A DNA stretch of 64,000 nt from Haloflavibacter putidus (GTDB taxonomy: Bacteria > Bacteroidota > Bacteroidia > Flavobacteriales > Flavobacteriaceae): contig NZ_VIAR01000013.1 in assembly GCF_006546625.1 (NCBI RefSeq), positions 1 to 64,000 on the forward strand, in the 5' to 3' direction. Of the stretch, positions 18,075 through 27,123 are shown piece after piece. Both the position numbers and the translations under genes were made by a program. Position 1 is the stretch's first letter, and every line of letters begins with the position of its first letter. Below the pieces are notes generated by a model. That model saw only the letters and a program-made list of their open reading frames with translations, ran no database searches and had not been told where the DNA came from.

Positions 18075-19232
18075 CTAATTACTCACCACCTCAATCTCTT
18101 TCTTCACCGCTTCGGCTGTTTTTCTGGCCTCGTCCAAATCTTTGTTTACAATGGTAACGTGGCCCATTTTTCGGAAAGGACGGGTTTGTTTTTTACCGTA
18201 AATATGCGGACTCACCCCATCCATTTTCATTATTTTTTCAATGTTTTTGTAGCGTACTTGTCCTTCGTAATCTGGATGCCCAACTAAGTTAACCATCACG
18301 CCGGCAACCTTGCTATCTGTGTTTCCTAATGGCAAATCTAAAATAGCACGTAAATGCTGCTCGAACTGGTTGGTGTAGCTTGCCTCAATGCTGTAATGAC
18401 CGCTATTGTGTGGCCTTGGCGCTACTTCATTTACCAAGATTTCGTTTTCTTGTGTCAAAAAAAGTTCTACCGCCAATAAGCCCACATGTTCAAAACTCTC
18501 CGAAACTTCTTTAGCAACCGCGCGGGCTTTTTCAGCTATTTCGGGTTCTATTCTTGCCGGGCACAAAACGTATTCTACCTGATTGGCCTCCGGGTGAAAT
18601 TCCATTTCTACCACCGGATAAGTTTTTACCTCTCCAGAAACGCTTCGGGCAACCACCACGGCCAATTCGTTTTTAAAACGAATCATTTTTTCGGCTAAAC
18701 ACGCGCCATCGGGCATTGGTATCAAATCTTCTTCTTCTCTAATCACGCTCACACCTTTGCCGTCATAACCGCCGGTGGTGCTTTTCCATACAAACGGATA
18801 TTCCCATTCTTTACGCACCAAAGCTTCTGTCAAATCGTCTTTTTCGGGGTAAACCCTAAAATCTGCTGTAGGAATATTTTGTTCTTTATAAAAATTCTTT
18901 TGTACGCCTTTGTCTTGTATTTTCCGTAAAGTTGCCGCAGAAGGATATACTTTTTTGCCTTCCTTTTCCAATTGCTCTAAGGCCTCTACGTTTACGGTTT
19001 CAATCTCAAAGGTGAGTACATCTACTTTTCTGCCAAAATCTAACACGTTTTCAAAATTCATTAAGTCTCCTTCCGTAAAGGCATTGCACGCAATTTTACA
19101 CGGTGCTTCCGGATTAGGATCCATCACAGCGGTTTTTATATCGTATTTCCTGGTTTCGTACAACAACATTTTGCCTAACTGGCCGCCGCCTAAAATTCCT
19201 AAAGTAAAATTGGATGAAAAATAATTGTACAT
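18075..19232 (-). CDS. purK: 5-(carboxyamino)imidazole ribonucleotide synthase PurK
   Basis: PurK uses ATP and bicarbonate to convert AIR to N5-CAIR, the substrate of PurE encoded just downstream. The 385-residue protein has the ATP-grasp fold: TLGILGGGQLGKML at residues 10-23, WKSTTGGYDGKG for ATP binding, and NEVAPRPHNSGHYSIEA near 265. The frame opens at 19265 but ATG 19232 (MYNYFSSNF) fits the family. The noncoding element at 19248-19370 begins 16 bases upstream and, if transcribed from the plus strand, is divergent. Confidence 0.95.
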   Translation of the reverse strand: MYNYFSSNFTLGILGGGQLGKMLLYETRKYDIKTAVMDPNPEAPCKIACNAFTEGDLMNFENVLDFGRKVDVLTFEIETVNVEALEQLEKEGKKVYPSAATLRKIQDKGVQKNFYKEQNIPTADFRVYPEKDDLTEALVRKEWEYPFVWKSTTGGYDGKGVSVIREEEDLIPMPDGACLAEKMIRFKNELAVVVARSVSGEVKTYPVVEMEFHPEANQVEYVLCPARIEPEIAEKARAVAKEVSESFEHVGLLAVELFLTQENEILVNEVAPRPHNSGHYSIEASYTNQFEQHLRAILDLPLGNTDSKVAGVMVNLVGHPDYEGQVRYKNIEKIMKMDGVSPHIYGKKQTRPFRKMGHVTIVNKDLDEARKTAEAVKKEIEVVSN

Positions 19233-19235
19233 AAA

Positions 19236-19243
19236 TAAGTTTG
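19236..19243 (+). promoter_or_regulatory. Promoter -7 box for noncoding element copy 2
   Basis: TAAGTTTG matches TAnnTTTG. The element's first conserved bases, GGGCGTTT, begin 4 bases later at 19248, which is the expected distance to a transcription start. The -33 element is poor. Confidence 0.4.
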
Positions 19244-19247
19244 TTTT

Positions 19248-19370
19248 GGGCGTTTCCCTCCCCAATAAAAATTGGGTAGGGTCGGGCTATTCGCTATATC
19301 TTTTTTGGCAAAATGTAAAGCAGAGCCCAAGAGTTTTGCCAAAAAAGGATGCCGCTACTATCCCTAACGC
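19248..19370 (+). ncRNA. Structured noncoding element, copy 2 (possibly Flavo-1-like RNA)
   Basis: This matches copy 1 at 143-245. The ends pair (GCGTT at 19250-19254 with AACGC at 19366-19370). A first hairpin is CCCAAT at 19261-19266 with ATTGGG at 19271-19276. A second has a perfect 13-bp stem, 19301-19313 with 19334-19346. The last block, CCGCTACTATCCCTAACGC, is nearly identical in copy 1. A promoter-like TAAGTTTG just upstream supports the plus strand. No ORF is present. The Flavo-1 name is from memory and was not tested. Confidence 0.6.
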
Positions 19371-19437
19371 GGTAAGCAACAAAAATAAATCTTTCCAATA
19401 GATTTTACTAAACAATAGGCTTTAAATATGTAATCCT

Positions 19438-19445
19438 TATATTTG
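19438..19445 (+). promoter_or_regulatory. Promoter -7 box for hpt-adk-obgE
   Basis: TATATTTG matches TAnnTTTG and lies 31 bases before the hpt ATG. Confidence 0.5.
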
Positions 19446-19475
19446 CATTTTGTTAAGCAAAACACCCAAATTTTT

Positions 19476-20006
19476 ATGCTTAAACTACACGATTTAGAAT
19501 TTGAGCCGTTTATTTCTAACCGGCAAATAGAAGCAGCTGTAGAAGAGGTTGCGCAAAAAATAAACGAAGACTTTTCAGGTAAATGTCCGGTTTTTTTAAG
19601 TGTTTTAAATGGCGCTTATCCGTTTACAGCGGCTTTAACCCAGCGCTTTAAAGGAGATTGTGAGGTAGAATTTACCAAGCTAAAATCGTATGAAGGCACT
19701 TCGTCTACCGGAAAATTAAAAAACCTAATTGGCGTAGAAAACCTAAAAGATAAACACGTAATTATAATAGAAGATATTGTAGACACCGGCAATACTTTTT
19801 CAGAAATCATTAAAATTTTAGAAGAAAAAGAAGTAGCCAGTTTTAAAATAGCTACTTTATTTTACAAACCCGAAGCTTATAAAAAAGAGCATAATCTAGA
19901 TTATGTAGGGATGGAAATACCCAACAAATTTATAGTAGGTTATGGTTTAGATTATGATGGTTTAGGTCGAAATTTGCCAGAAGTCTATCAATTAAAACAA
20001 AAATAA
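19476..20006 (+). CDS. hpt: Hypoxanthine phosphoribosyltransferase
   Basis: The enzyme salvages hypoxanthine or guanine with PRPP to give IMP or GMP. The 176-residue protein has the PRPP loop IIIEDIVDTGNTFSEI at about residues 96-111 and a C-terminal IVGYGLDYDGLGRNLPEVY block typical of the family. ATG 19476 gives the usual MLKLHDLEF start; the earlier ATG at 19443 overlaps the promoter. adk follows after one base, so purine salvage and nucleotide balance are co-expressed. Confidence 0.94.
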   Translation: MLKLHDLEFEPFISNRQIEAAVEEVAQKINEDFSGKCPVFLSVLNGAYPFTAALTQRFKGDCEVEFTKLKSYEGTSSTGKLKNLIGVENLKDKHVIIIEDIVDTGNTFSEIIKILEEKEVASFKIATLFYKPEAYKKEHNLDYVGMEIPNKFIVGYGLDYDGLGRNLPEVYQLKQK

Positions 20007-20007
20007 A

Positions 20008-20589
20008 ATGATTAAAATTGTATTGTTTGGCCCTCCGGGCGCCGGAAAAGGAACACAAGCAGATATTTTAAAAGATAAATACAATCTAATACATCTTTCT
20101 ACCGGAGATATTTTTCGTTATAATATGAAAAATAATACTCCGCTGGGTAAAGAGGCAAAAGCTTATATTGAAAAAGGACAATTAGTACCTGATAAAGTTA
20201 CCGTAGAAATGCTCAAAGATGAGGTAAACCGACAAAAAGAGGCCAATGGTTTTATTTTTGACGGTTTCCCTAGAACGCAAACACAAGCCATAGCCTTAGA
20301 TGAGTTTTTAGAAAATAAAAACGAAAAAATTGATGGCATGATTGCTTTAGAGGTTTCAGATGAGGTTTTGGTACAACGCCTTTTAGAACGTGGAAAAACA
20401 TCTGGACGTGCAGACGATGCCAACGAAGAAGTAATACAAAAAAGAATAAATGTATATCACGAAGAAACTGCGGTTTTAAAAAACTATTACGAAAAACAAG
20501 GTAAATATTACGGGGTAGACGGCGAAGGTAGTATAGAAGAAATAACCGAGCGTTTATCTAATGTAATCGATAAAATTAAAGCAGAATAA
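20008..20589 (+). CDS. adk: Adenylate kinase
   Basis: The enzyme converts ATP plus AMP to two ADP. The 193-residue protein has the P-loop GPPGAGKGT at residues 8-16, the AMP-binding segment HLSTGDIFR, FDGFPRT near 85, and a short lid (LLERGKTSGRADD) without zinc cysteines. In many bacteria adk lies next to secY; here it is in an hpt-adk-obgE operon. The stop is followed directly by the obgE ATG. Confidence 0.96.
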   Translation: MIKIVLFGPPGAGKGTQADILKDKYNLIHLSTGDIFRYNMKNNTPLGKEAKAYIEKGQLVPDKVTVEMLKDEVNRQKEANGFIFDGFPRTQTQAIALDEFLENKNEKIDGMIALEVSDEVLVQRLLERGKTSGRADDANEEVIQKRINVYHEETAVLKNYYEKQGKYYGVDGEGSIEEITERLSNVIDKIKAE

Positions 20590-21615
20590 ATGAAAGAAGG
20601 AAACTTTATAGATTATGTAAAGCTACAAGTTAAATCGGGTAAAGGTGGTAAAGGTTCTGCGCATTTGCACCGGGAAAAATTTGTAGAAAAAGGCGGTCCC
20701 GATGGGGGAGATGGCGGCAGAGGAGGCCACGTAATCATTAAAGGAAACGAAAATTTATGGACGCTTTACGAATTTAATTTTAAACGCCATATACGCGCAG
20801 AACACGGTAAAGATGGCAGTAAGCAACGCAGTTCTGGTGCTGCCGGTACAGATGCTTATGTAGAAGTGCCACTTGGTACGGTTATTCGCGATACAGAAAC
20901 CAATACCATAATAAACGAAATAACAGAGCACGACGAAGAGATAATTATTGCAGAAGGCGGCAAAGGCGGGCAAGGCAATTGGCATTTTAAATCTTCTACC
21001 AATCAAACGCCACGTTATGCACAACCCGGTTTAGAAGGCGAAGAAAAAGCTATAACCTTAGAGTTAAAAGTGCTGGCAGATGTTGGGCTGGTTGGTTTTC
21101 CTAATGCAGGAAAATCTACTTTACTTTCGGTTATTACCGCTGCTAAACCAAAGATTGCCAATTATGAGTTTACTACTTTAAAGCCCAATTTAGGGATTGT
21201 AGAATATCGCGACCACAGAAGTTTTATAGTAGCCGATATTCCGGGAATTATAGAAGGTGCCGCCGAAGGAAAAGGCTTGGGCTATCGCTTTTTACGCCAT
21301 ATTGAGCGCAATTCTACCTTATTGTTTTTGATACCTTGCGATGTAGATGACATCAAAAAGCAATACGATATTTTGGTAGACGAATTGAAAAGATATAATC
21401 CTGAACTATTAGATAAAGAACGTTTGGTGGCTATTTCTAAAAGCGATATGTTAGATAGTGAGCTTCAAACCGAACTCAACCAGCAATTACAAAAAGATTT
21501 TGGTTCTATTCCTTTTCTCTTTATATCTTCTGTAGCGCAACAAGGTTTACAAGAGCTTAAAGACGAACTTTGGGATTTGCTCAATAGAAAACCCGAAGAT
21601 AAGCAGGACTTATAA
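20590..21615 (+). CDS. obgE: GTPase ObgE/CgtA
   Basis: Obg is an essential GTPase linked to late assembly of the large ribosomal subunit and to stress control. The 341-residue protein begins with the glycine-rich Obg fold (about 1-160, with [12 protein letters not shown] and [12 protein letters not shown]). The G domain follows: GFPNAGKST at 169-177, the switch segment [12 protein letters not shown], and DIPGIIEGA at 216-224. There is no C-terminal OCT domain, which is normal outside Firmicutes. It is the last gene of the operon. Confidence 0.96.
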   Translation: MKEGNFIDYVKLQVKSGKGGKGSAHLHREKFVEKGGPDGGDGGRGGHVIIKGNENLWTLYEFNFKRHIRAEHGKDGSKQRSSGAAGTDAYVEVPLGTVIRDTETNTIINEITEHDEEIIIAEGGKGGQGNWHFKSSTNQTPRYAQPGLEGEEKAITLELKVLADVGLVGFPNAGKSTLLSVITAAKPKIANYEFTTLKPNLGIVEYRDHRSFIVADIPGIIEGAAEGKGLGYRFLRHIERNSTLLFLIPCDVDDIKKQYDILVDELKRYNPELLDKERLVAISKSDMLDSELQTELNQQLQKDFGSIPFLFISSVAQQGLQELKDELWDLLNRKPEDKQDL

Positions 21616-21686
21616 AATGTTAAGAATGCGTTATTAAAACGCCAACCGAAATTATTTTCTTTATTTTTAATGGTAAATCAACCATT

Positions 21687-22214
21687 ATGCGAAAATTACT
21701 TTTATTAACGATGATTTCGGTTTTTTTGAGCTCTTGCGGCGGCCCGAAAGTTTTTTACGACTACGACCAAAATATAGATTTTAATAACTTTCAGAGTTTT
21801 TCTTTTTATAAAGATATGCAAAGCGGTTTGCGGCCTTTAGATCAAGAAAGAGTGCAAGAAGCAATTAGAGAACAGCTGAAAGAACAAGATTTCGCGACGA
21901 GCGAAACGCCAGATTTTAAAGTAAATTTTTACGCAGATTTTTATAACGAACGCAGTAATAGTACTATTGGTATAGGTGTTGGTGGCGGAGGCGGACGCGT
22001 TGGCGGTGGTGTTTCGGGCGGAATACCTATTGGTGGAACAAAAACCTTTATTAGTCTTACTGTAGAGTTTGTACAAGCATCCAACAACGAGCTGTATTGG
22101 CAAGCCGTGATAGAAAGTCCGTTTAACAATAACACCAAACCAGAAGAGCGCATTGCTTTTTTTAATGCGATAATAGAAAAAGCCTTACAATCTTATCCGC
22201 CGGAAGAAAAGTAA
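21687..22214 (+). CDS. DUF4136 lipoprotein
   Basis: The 175-residue protein has a lipoprotein signal with lipobox LSSC (Cys at residue 17). The DUF4136 pattern follows: FYDYDQNIDFNNFQSFSFY, a basic helix, and DFKVNFYADF. An unusually glycine-rich stretch lies at about residues 93-115 (GIGVGGGGGRVGGGVSGG). It should sit in the periplasmic face of a membrane. The family's function is unknown. Confidence 0.8.
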   Translation: MRKLLLLTMISVFLSSCGGPKVFYDYDQNIDFNNFQSFSFYKDMQSGLRPLDQERVQEAIREQLKEQDFATSETPDFKVNFYADFYNERSNSTIGIGVGGGGGRVGGGVSGGIPIGGTKTFISLTVEFVQASNNELYWQAVIESPFNNNTKPEERIAFFNAIIEKALQSYPPEEK

Positions 22215-22244
22215 TTCTTACTTTGGCAGCACTTTTGTAATATA

Positions 22245-22967
22245 ATGCGTATGTTAAGAATAGTATTTCTTTTATTATTTATTCCCGCTTTAAGCTTTGG
22301 TCAAAATGCAAGTTTTGAAACAGGGGTTGCGCAATACGAAAATAGAAATTACCAAGAAGCGGCAGTTTTTTTTAATTCCGTAAAGAAATCTTCCAACAAC
22401 TATTACAAAGCCCAAGAATATTTGGGAGATATTGCTGCGCAAAAGAAAAAATGGGATAAAGCCTTAAAATACTACGAAAGCTTAATAGAGAAATTTCCTA
22501 ATAACGCCAATTACCATTTTAAATATGGCGGGGCTTTGGGTTTAAAAGCTTTGGAGCTAAGTAAAGTAGAAGCTTTATTTTATATTTCAGATATTAAAAA
22601 ACATTTAAATAGGGCTGCACAATTAGATAAGCAACATATTGAAGTACGTTGGGCGCTAATTGAATTATATTTAGAATTACCTGCTGTTTTAGGCGGTAGT
22701 AGTGAGACAGCCTCTAATTGTGCCGATGAGTTACTCGAAATTAGCGAAGTAGACGGGTGGTTGGCAAAAGGCAAAATAGCATTGGAAGAAGAAGATTACC
22801 AAGCTGCAGAAAATTACTATAAAAAAGCAATAAAAGTAGGGCAATCTGTCACTACTTATAAGAAATTGCTGCACTTATATAAAATTAGTGACCAAATAGA
22901 AAAACAAGAAAAGTGGCAGCAAGTGGCCGCTAAAAAGCATCCACAAATAGATTGGACCAATATTTAA
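22245..22967 (+). CDS. Exported TPR-repeat protein
   Basis: The 240-residue protein has a signal peptide (ending LSFGQ) and four or five tetratricopeptide repeats, including YENRNYQEAAVFFNSV, KWDKALKYYESLIEKFPNN and DYQAAENYYKKAIKVG. TPRs bind partner proteins, but no partner is evident here. It follows the DUF4136 gene by 30 bases, so the two may be co-transcribed. ATG 22251 is a possible alternative start. Confidence 0.75.
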   Translation: MRMLRIVFLLLFIPALSFGQNASFETGVAQYENRNYQEAAVFFNSVKKSSNNYYKAQEYLGDIAAQKKKWDKALKYYESLIEKFPNNANYHFKYGGALGLKALELSKVEALFYISDIKKHLNRAAQLDKQHIEVRWALIELYLELPAVLGGSSETASNCADELLEISEVDGWLAKGKIALEEEDYQAAENYYKKAIKVGQSVTTYKKLLHLYKISDQIEKQEKWQQVAAKKHPQIDWTNI

Positions 22968-23026
22968 CCAGCTAACTGTTTGAATGGTCAAAATTTTTTA
23001 TATTTCCTTTTAAAAGAAAATAATAT

Positions 23027-24379
23027 ATGCGCACACATTTTATAGCTATAGGCGGCAGTGCAATGCACAATTTGGCAATAGCTCTACAAGAAAAAGGTTA
23101 TACGGTTACCGGTAGTGATGATACAATTTTTGAACCTTCTAAATCTAGGTTGGAAAATGCAGGTTTACTGCCAGAAGAATACGGTTGGTTTCCCCAAAAA
23201 ATTACGGCCAACTTAGATGCTGTTATTTTAGGAATGCATGCAAAACCAGATAATCCGGAGTTACAGAAAGCACAAGAATTGGGTTTAAAAATTTATTCGT
23301 ATCCAGAGTTTCTTTACGAACAAAGCATAGACAAAACGCGAGTGGTTATTGGCGGTTCGCACGGTAAAACATCTATTACCGCTATGATTTTGCACGTTAT
23401 GCATTATCATGAAAAAGAAGTAGATTATATGGTTGGTGCCCAACTGGAAGGTTTTGATACGATGGTACATTTAACCAGTGATAATGATTTTATTGTTTTG
23501 GAAGGTGACGAATATTTATCTTCGCCGATAGACCGCAGACCTAAATTTCATTTATACCAAGCCAATATTGCGTTAATAAGCGGTATTGCCTGGGATCACG
23601 TAAATGTTTTTGAAACTTTTGAAGACTATAAAAAACAGTTTGAAATCTTTACCGATACTATGATAAATGGTAGTATTTTGGTGTATAACGAAGAAGATCC
23701 TCTGGTTAAGGAAGTAGCCGAAGCTGCTACCAAACCCACAAGAAAACACGCTTATTATACGCCAAACTATACGATAAAAAACGGTGTCACTTTTTTGGAA
23801 ACCCCGGAAGGCGAAATGCCTATTGAAGTTTTTGGTGAGCATAACCTAAACAATTTGGCCGGGGCAAAATGGATTTGCCAACATATGGGCGTAGACGAAG
23901 CAGAATTTTATGAAGCAATAGCAGATTTTAAAGGCGCATCTAAACGCTTAGAAAAAATAGCCGATAAAAAAGGTACAGTCATTTTTAAAGACTATGCCCA
24001 TAGTCCGTCAAAGGTAAAAGCTACTACAGAAGCTGTACGGAAACAATATCCTAAAAAACGTTTTATTGCCTGTTTAGAATTGCATACCTACAGCAGTCTA
24101 ACCCCTGTCTTTTTACAGCAATATAATAATACACTTGCGGCGGCAGATGAGGTTGTTGTGTTTTACTCGCCAGAAGCTGTAGAAATAAAACAATTAGATG
24201 CTTTAAAACCTAAGCAAATTAGTGAAGCTATACAACACGATAGGTTAAAAGTTTATACCAATCCGGTTATGTTTAAAGAGTATTTAAAAAACGGAGCCTT
24301 TGCAAATACAGTTTTGCTATTAATGAGTAGTGGTAATTATGGTGGACTTAATTTTAAAGAAATAGAAGATTGGATTTAA
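23027..24379 (+). CDS. mpl: Mpl-type Mur ligase (UDP-MurNAc:tripeptide ligase)
   Basis: Mpl attaches recycled murein peptides to UDP-MurNAc. The 450-residue protein has the Mur N-terminal Rossmann motif HFIAIGGSAMHNLA (residues 4-17), the ATP loop GGSHGKTSI at 109-117, LEGDEYLSSPIDRRPKF in place of the MurC substrate loop, and the C-terminal FKDYAHSPSK. The N-terminus and the DEYLSSPIDRRPKF segment favour Mpl over MurC. It acts in the cytoplasm. The Mpl choice is inferred from motifs only. Confidence 0.82.
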   Translation: MRTHFIAIGGSAMHNLAIALQEKGYTVTGSDDTIFEPSKSRLENAGLLPEEYGWFPQKITANLDAVILGMHAKPDNPELQKAQELGLKIYSYPEFLYEQSIDKTRVVIGGSHGKTSITAMILHVMHYHEKEVDYMVGAQLEGFDTMVHLTSDNDFIVLEGDEYLSSPIDRRPKFHLYQANIALISGIAWDHVNVFETFEDYKKQFEIFTDTMINGSILVYNEEDPLVKEVAEAATKPTRKHAYYTPNYTIKNGVTFLETPEGEMPIEVFGEHNLNNLAGAKWICQHMGVDEAEFYEAIADFKGASKRLEKIADKKGTVIFKDYAHSPSKVKATTEAVRKQYPKKRFIACLELHTYSSLTPVFLQQYNNTLAAADEVVVFYSPEAVEIKQLDALKPKQISEAIQHDRLKVYTNPVMFKEYLKNGAFANTVLLLMSSGNYGGLNFKEIEDWI

Positions 24380-24448
24380 AAATAGAGCAGTTTGAAAAGC
24401 GTTTTGTCTTTTTGGCATTCAGCTTAAAGTAGTATATTTATACAAATT

Positions 24449-25150
24449 ATGCCAATGCAAAAGTCAAATTCTTTCTCTATAAAGCAATGGGCAGAAGCCG
24501 ACAGACCGCGTGAAAAACTGCTTCAAAAAGGAAGACAAAGCTTAAGCGATGCAGAACTATTAGCTATTTTAATTGCATCGGGCAACAGAGAGGAAAGTGC
24601 TGTACAACTTTCGCAACGTATTTTGTTGGATTCTGAAAATAAGCTAAACAATTTGGGGCGTTTATCTGTTAAACAACTTACGCGTTTTAAAGGCATTGGC
24701 GAGGCAAAAGCCATAACTATTGTGGCAGCTTTAGAATTGGGTAGACGCCGTCGCAGCGAAAGCGCTTCAGAAAAAAAGAAAATTACTTCTTCAGATGTGG
24801 CTTATGAGATAATGCAACCCATCATAGGAGATTTAAACCACGAAGAATTCTGGATTTTATATTTAAATAATTCTAATCGGGTTTTACAAAAATTGCAATT
24901 AAGCAAAGGAGGCATTACCGGCACTTTGGTAGATGTGAGAATTGCTTTTAAAAACGCTTTAGAAAGCGGTGCTACGAGTATTATTTTGGCGCACAATCAC
25001 CCTTCTGGCACATTAAAACCCAGCCAAGCCGATATTAAACTTACTAAAAAATTAAAAATTGCCGGAGAGAGTTTAGATATAAAAGTACTGGATCATTTAA
25101 TTATAACCCAAAACAATTACTTTAGCTTTGCAAATGAAGGAATTTTATAA
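24449..25150 (+). CDS. radC: RadC-family JAMM/MPN+ protein
   Basis: The 233-residue protein has the RadC layout: an N-terminal UPF0758 part with GLRPREKL-like PREKLLQKGRQSLSDAELLAIL, a helix-hairpin-helix (FKGIGEAKA), and the MPN+ domain with HNHPSG at about residue 182 and a following PSQAD. RadC was named for DNA repair, but its true role remains unsettled. The protein is chromosomal and complete, not phage- or island-like in context. Confidence 0.9.
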   Translation: MPMQKSNSFSIKQWAEADRPREKLLQKGRQSLSDAELLAILIASGNREESAVQLSQRILLDSENKLNNLGRLSVKQLTRFKGIGEAKAITIVAALELGRRRRSESASEKKKITSSDVAYEIMQPIIGDLNHEEFWILYLNNSNRVLQKLQLSKGGITGTLVDVRIAFKNALESGATSIILAHNHPSGTLKPSQADIKLTKKLKIAGESLDIKVLDHLIITQNNYFSFANEGIL

Positions 25151-25162
25151 GCCCCGCACATT

Positions 25163-26452
25163 ATGCTGCTAGTTTACACCAAGTCTTTAACGCCGCGTAT
25201 TAATTATACCTTTAAGCACGTTTGTACCAATATTTTAGGTCTGGAGGTAGAATTTACTTCAAAAATCGAAGCTTTTATCGCGCACGAAGACATGAAGCTT
25301 TCTTACGGAAAACAAAAAATGGGGAACGAGTTTTTTGTGCAACAAAAAGGTTTATTGCTAGAGCAAGGTTATACAGATACAGATATACGCGTGGGCAAGT
25401 GGGATGATACGCCTTGTTTTTTTAAAGTTGGAGAAAGTAGTGATTTACCTTTTGATATATTTTCTGCCTCTTTTTATATGCTTAGTAGGTACGAAGAATA
25501 TTTACCACACGTAAAAGATAAAACCGGCAGATTTCCTTCTAACGAAAGTTTGGCAGTAAAAAAGAAATTTATAGACAAACCGGTAGTTGACATTTGGGCC
25601 TATAAATTTAAAGAACATTTACAGGAAAAATTTCCTTCATTTGATTTTCCCGAGAAAAAATTTCGCAACAAAAATATACTTAGCGTAGCACAAGCCTACA
25701 AATACCGTAAAAAAGGTTTGGTGCGCTCTGTGGGAGCAAGCTTACGCGATATTTTTCAATTAAATTTAAATAATTTAGTAGATAGGTTTAAGGTCTTGCT
25801 GTTTCTTAAAAACGATCCGTATGAGATTTATGATGAATTGGTGGCTTTTTCCAAAAAAGAAAAAATACGTTGGAATTTTATGTTTCAGCTTAGTAACTAT
25901 TCAGTAAACAACAAAAATATTTCCTACAACAAAATAAAATACCACGCTTTAATAAAGTCTATGGCAGATTATGGTAAAATTGGTTTGCTGCCGGGTTTTG
26001 AAGCTACCAAAAGTTTTAAAACTTTAAAAACCGAAAAAAAGCGTTGGGAAGCAATTGTAAATAGACCATTAACCAGCGCTTTGGTAAAACATTATGACAT
26101 AAATTTGCCGCAGCTTTATAATAATTTTGATAAACTGGAAATACAAGAAGATTACTCGATGGTGTTTGCAGATGTAATTGGGTTTAGAGCAGGAACTTGT
26201 ACCCCCTTTTTATTTTATGATATAAATTTAGAGAGAATTTCACCCTTGGTTTTGCAACCCTCTGTTATTAATAGCGATATCTTTTCGGAACTTACCTATT
26301 TTGAATTGAAAACAAAGTTGGAAAAAATAAAACTTGCCGTAGAAAAGGTAAACGGTAAATTGGTGTTACTTTTTGAAAATGCTAATTTTGAAGACGAACG
26401 AACAAAAGAAAAATTACTGAAATTAATTTATGCCCTTAATAAAACCGAATAA
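25163..26452 (+). CDS. DUF7033 / polysaccharide deacetylase-like protein
   Basis: The 429-residue protein resembles the Bacteroidota proteins annotated as polysaccharide deacetylase family with an N-terminal DUF7033. The central part (FDIFSASFYMLSRYEEYLP) and the C-terminal FADVIGFRAGTCTPFLFYD fit NodB-like barrels. I cannot point to a complete Asp-His-His metal set, so catalysis is unproven. It begins 12 bases after radC and overlaps the next gene by 23 bases, so the three are likely one transcript. Confidence 0.6.
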   Translation: MLLVYTKSLTPRINYTFKHVCTNILGLEVEFTSKIEAFIAHEDMKLSYGKQKMGNEFFVQQKGLLLEQGYTDTDIRVGKWDDTPCFFKVGESSDLPFDIFSASFYMLSRYEEYLPHVKDKTGRFPSNESLAVKKKFIDKPVVDIWAYKFKEHLQEKFPSFDFPEKKFRNKNILSVAQAYKYRKKGLVRSVGASLRDIFQLNLNNLVDRFKVLLFLKNDPYEIYDELVAFSKKEKIRWNFMFQLSNYSVNNKNISYNKIKYHALIKSMADYGKIGLLPGFEATKSFKTLKTEKKRWEAIVNRPLTSALVKHYDINLPQLYNNFDKLEIQEDYSMVFADVIGFRAGTCTPFLFYDINLERISPLVLQPSVINSDIFSELTYFELKTKLEKIKLAVEKVNGKLVLLFENANFEDERTKEKLLKLIYALNKTE

Positions 26453-27122
26453 TATAACCGATATTTTTTTTGATCTGGACCACACGTTGTGGGATTTTGA
26501 AAGAAATTCTGCTCTAGCGTTTCAGACAATATTTAAGAAAAATAGCATAGCCATAAATCTAGATACTTTTTTAGATGCTTATGTGCCTATTAATCTTTCG
26601 TATTGGAAAATGTACCGCGAAGGCAAAATAAATAAAGAAGATTTGCGCTACCAAAGGTTAAACGAAGCTTTTTTACATATAAAACAAGAACATCCTGCAG
26701 AAACGGTTAATAAGCTTGCTGCAGATTATATTAATCATTTACCAGACAATAACCATCTTTTTGAACATGTAACACCCACTTTAGACTATTTGCAACAAAA
26801 ATATAACTTGCATATTATTACTAATGGGTTTGATGAGGTACAATTTAAAAAATTGCGCAAATCTAAAATTGAACATTATTTTAAATCGGTTACCACATCA
26901 GAAACCGCCGGCGTAAAAAAACCGGATCCCTTAATTTTTGAAACCGCTTTAAAGCAAGCCAAAGCATCTGCCAATACTTCTTTAATGATTGGCGATAATC
27001 TGGAAGCAGATATTTTAGGCGCAGAAAAGCTTGGTTGGCAAACTATTTTCTTTGATTTACATGGAGAAGAGCATAACGGTATAAAAATTGATTCGATAAA
27101 GAAATTAACAGAATTACTCTAA
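26430..27122 (+). CDS. YjjG-family HAD nucleotidase
   Basis: The 230-residue protein has HAD motif I FFDLDHTLWDFERN (Asp15 nucleophile, Asp17 acid/base), motif II TNGFD, a lysine in AGVKKPDP and motif IV GDNLEADILGA. YjjG enzymes remove phosphate from non-canonical pyrimidine nucleotides. The gene starts inside the end of the deacetylase-like gene (23-base overlap) and is followed within 1 base by another gene, so it lies in an operon. Confidence 0.85.
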   Translation: MPLIKPNNITDIFFDLDHTLWDFERNSALAFQTIFKKNSIAINLDTFLDAYVPINLSYWKMYREGKINKEDLRYQRLNEAFLHIKQEHPAETVNKLAADYINHLPDNNHLFEHVTPTLDYLQQKYNLHIITNGFDEVQFKKLRKSKIEHYFKSVTTSETAGVKKPDPLIFETALKQAKASANTSLMIGDNLEADILGAEKLGWQTIFFDLHGEEHNGIKIDSIKKLTELL

Positions 27123-27123
27123 G

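Noticed and set aside
24449-25150. radC as a sign of a mobile island
   Set aside because: It lies among ordinary chromosomal genes with no integrase, att site or compositional change.
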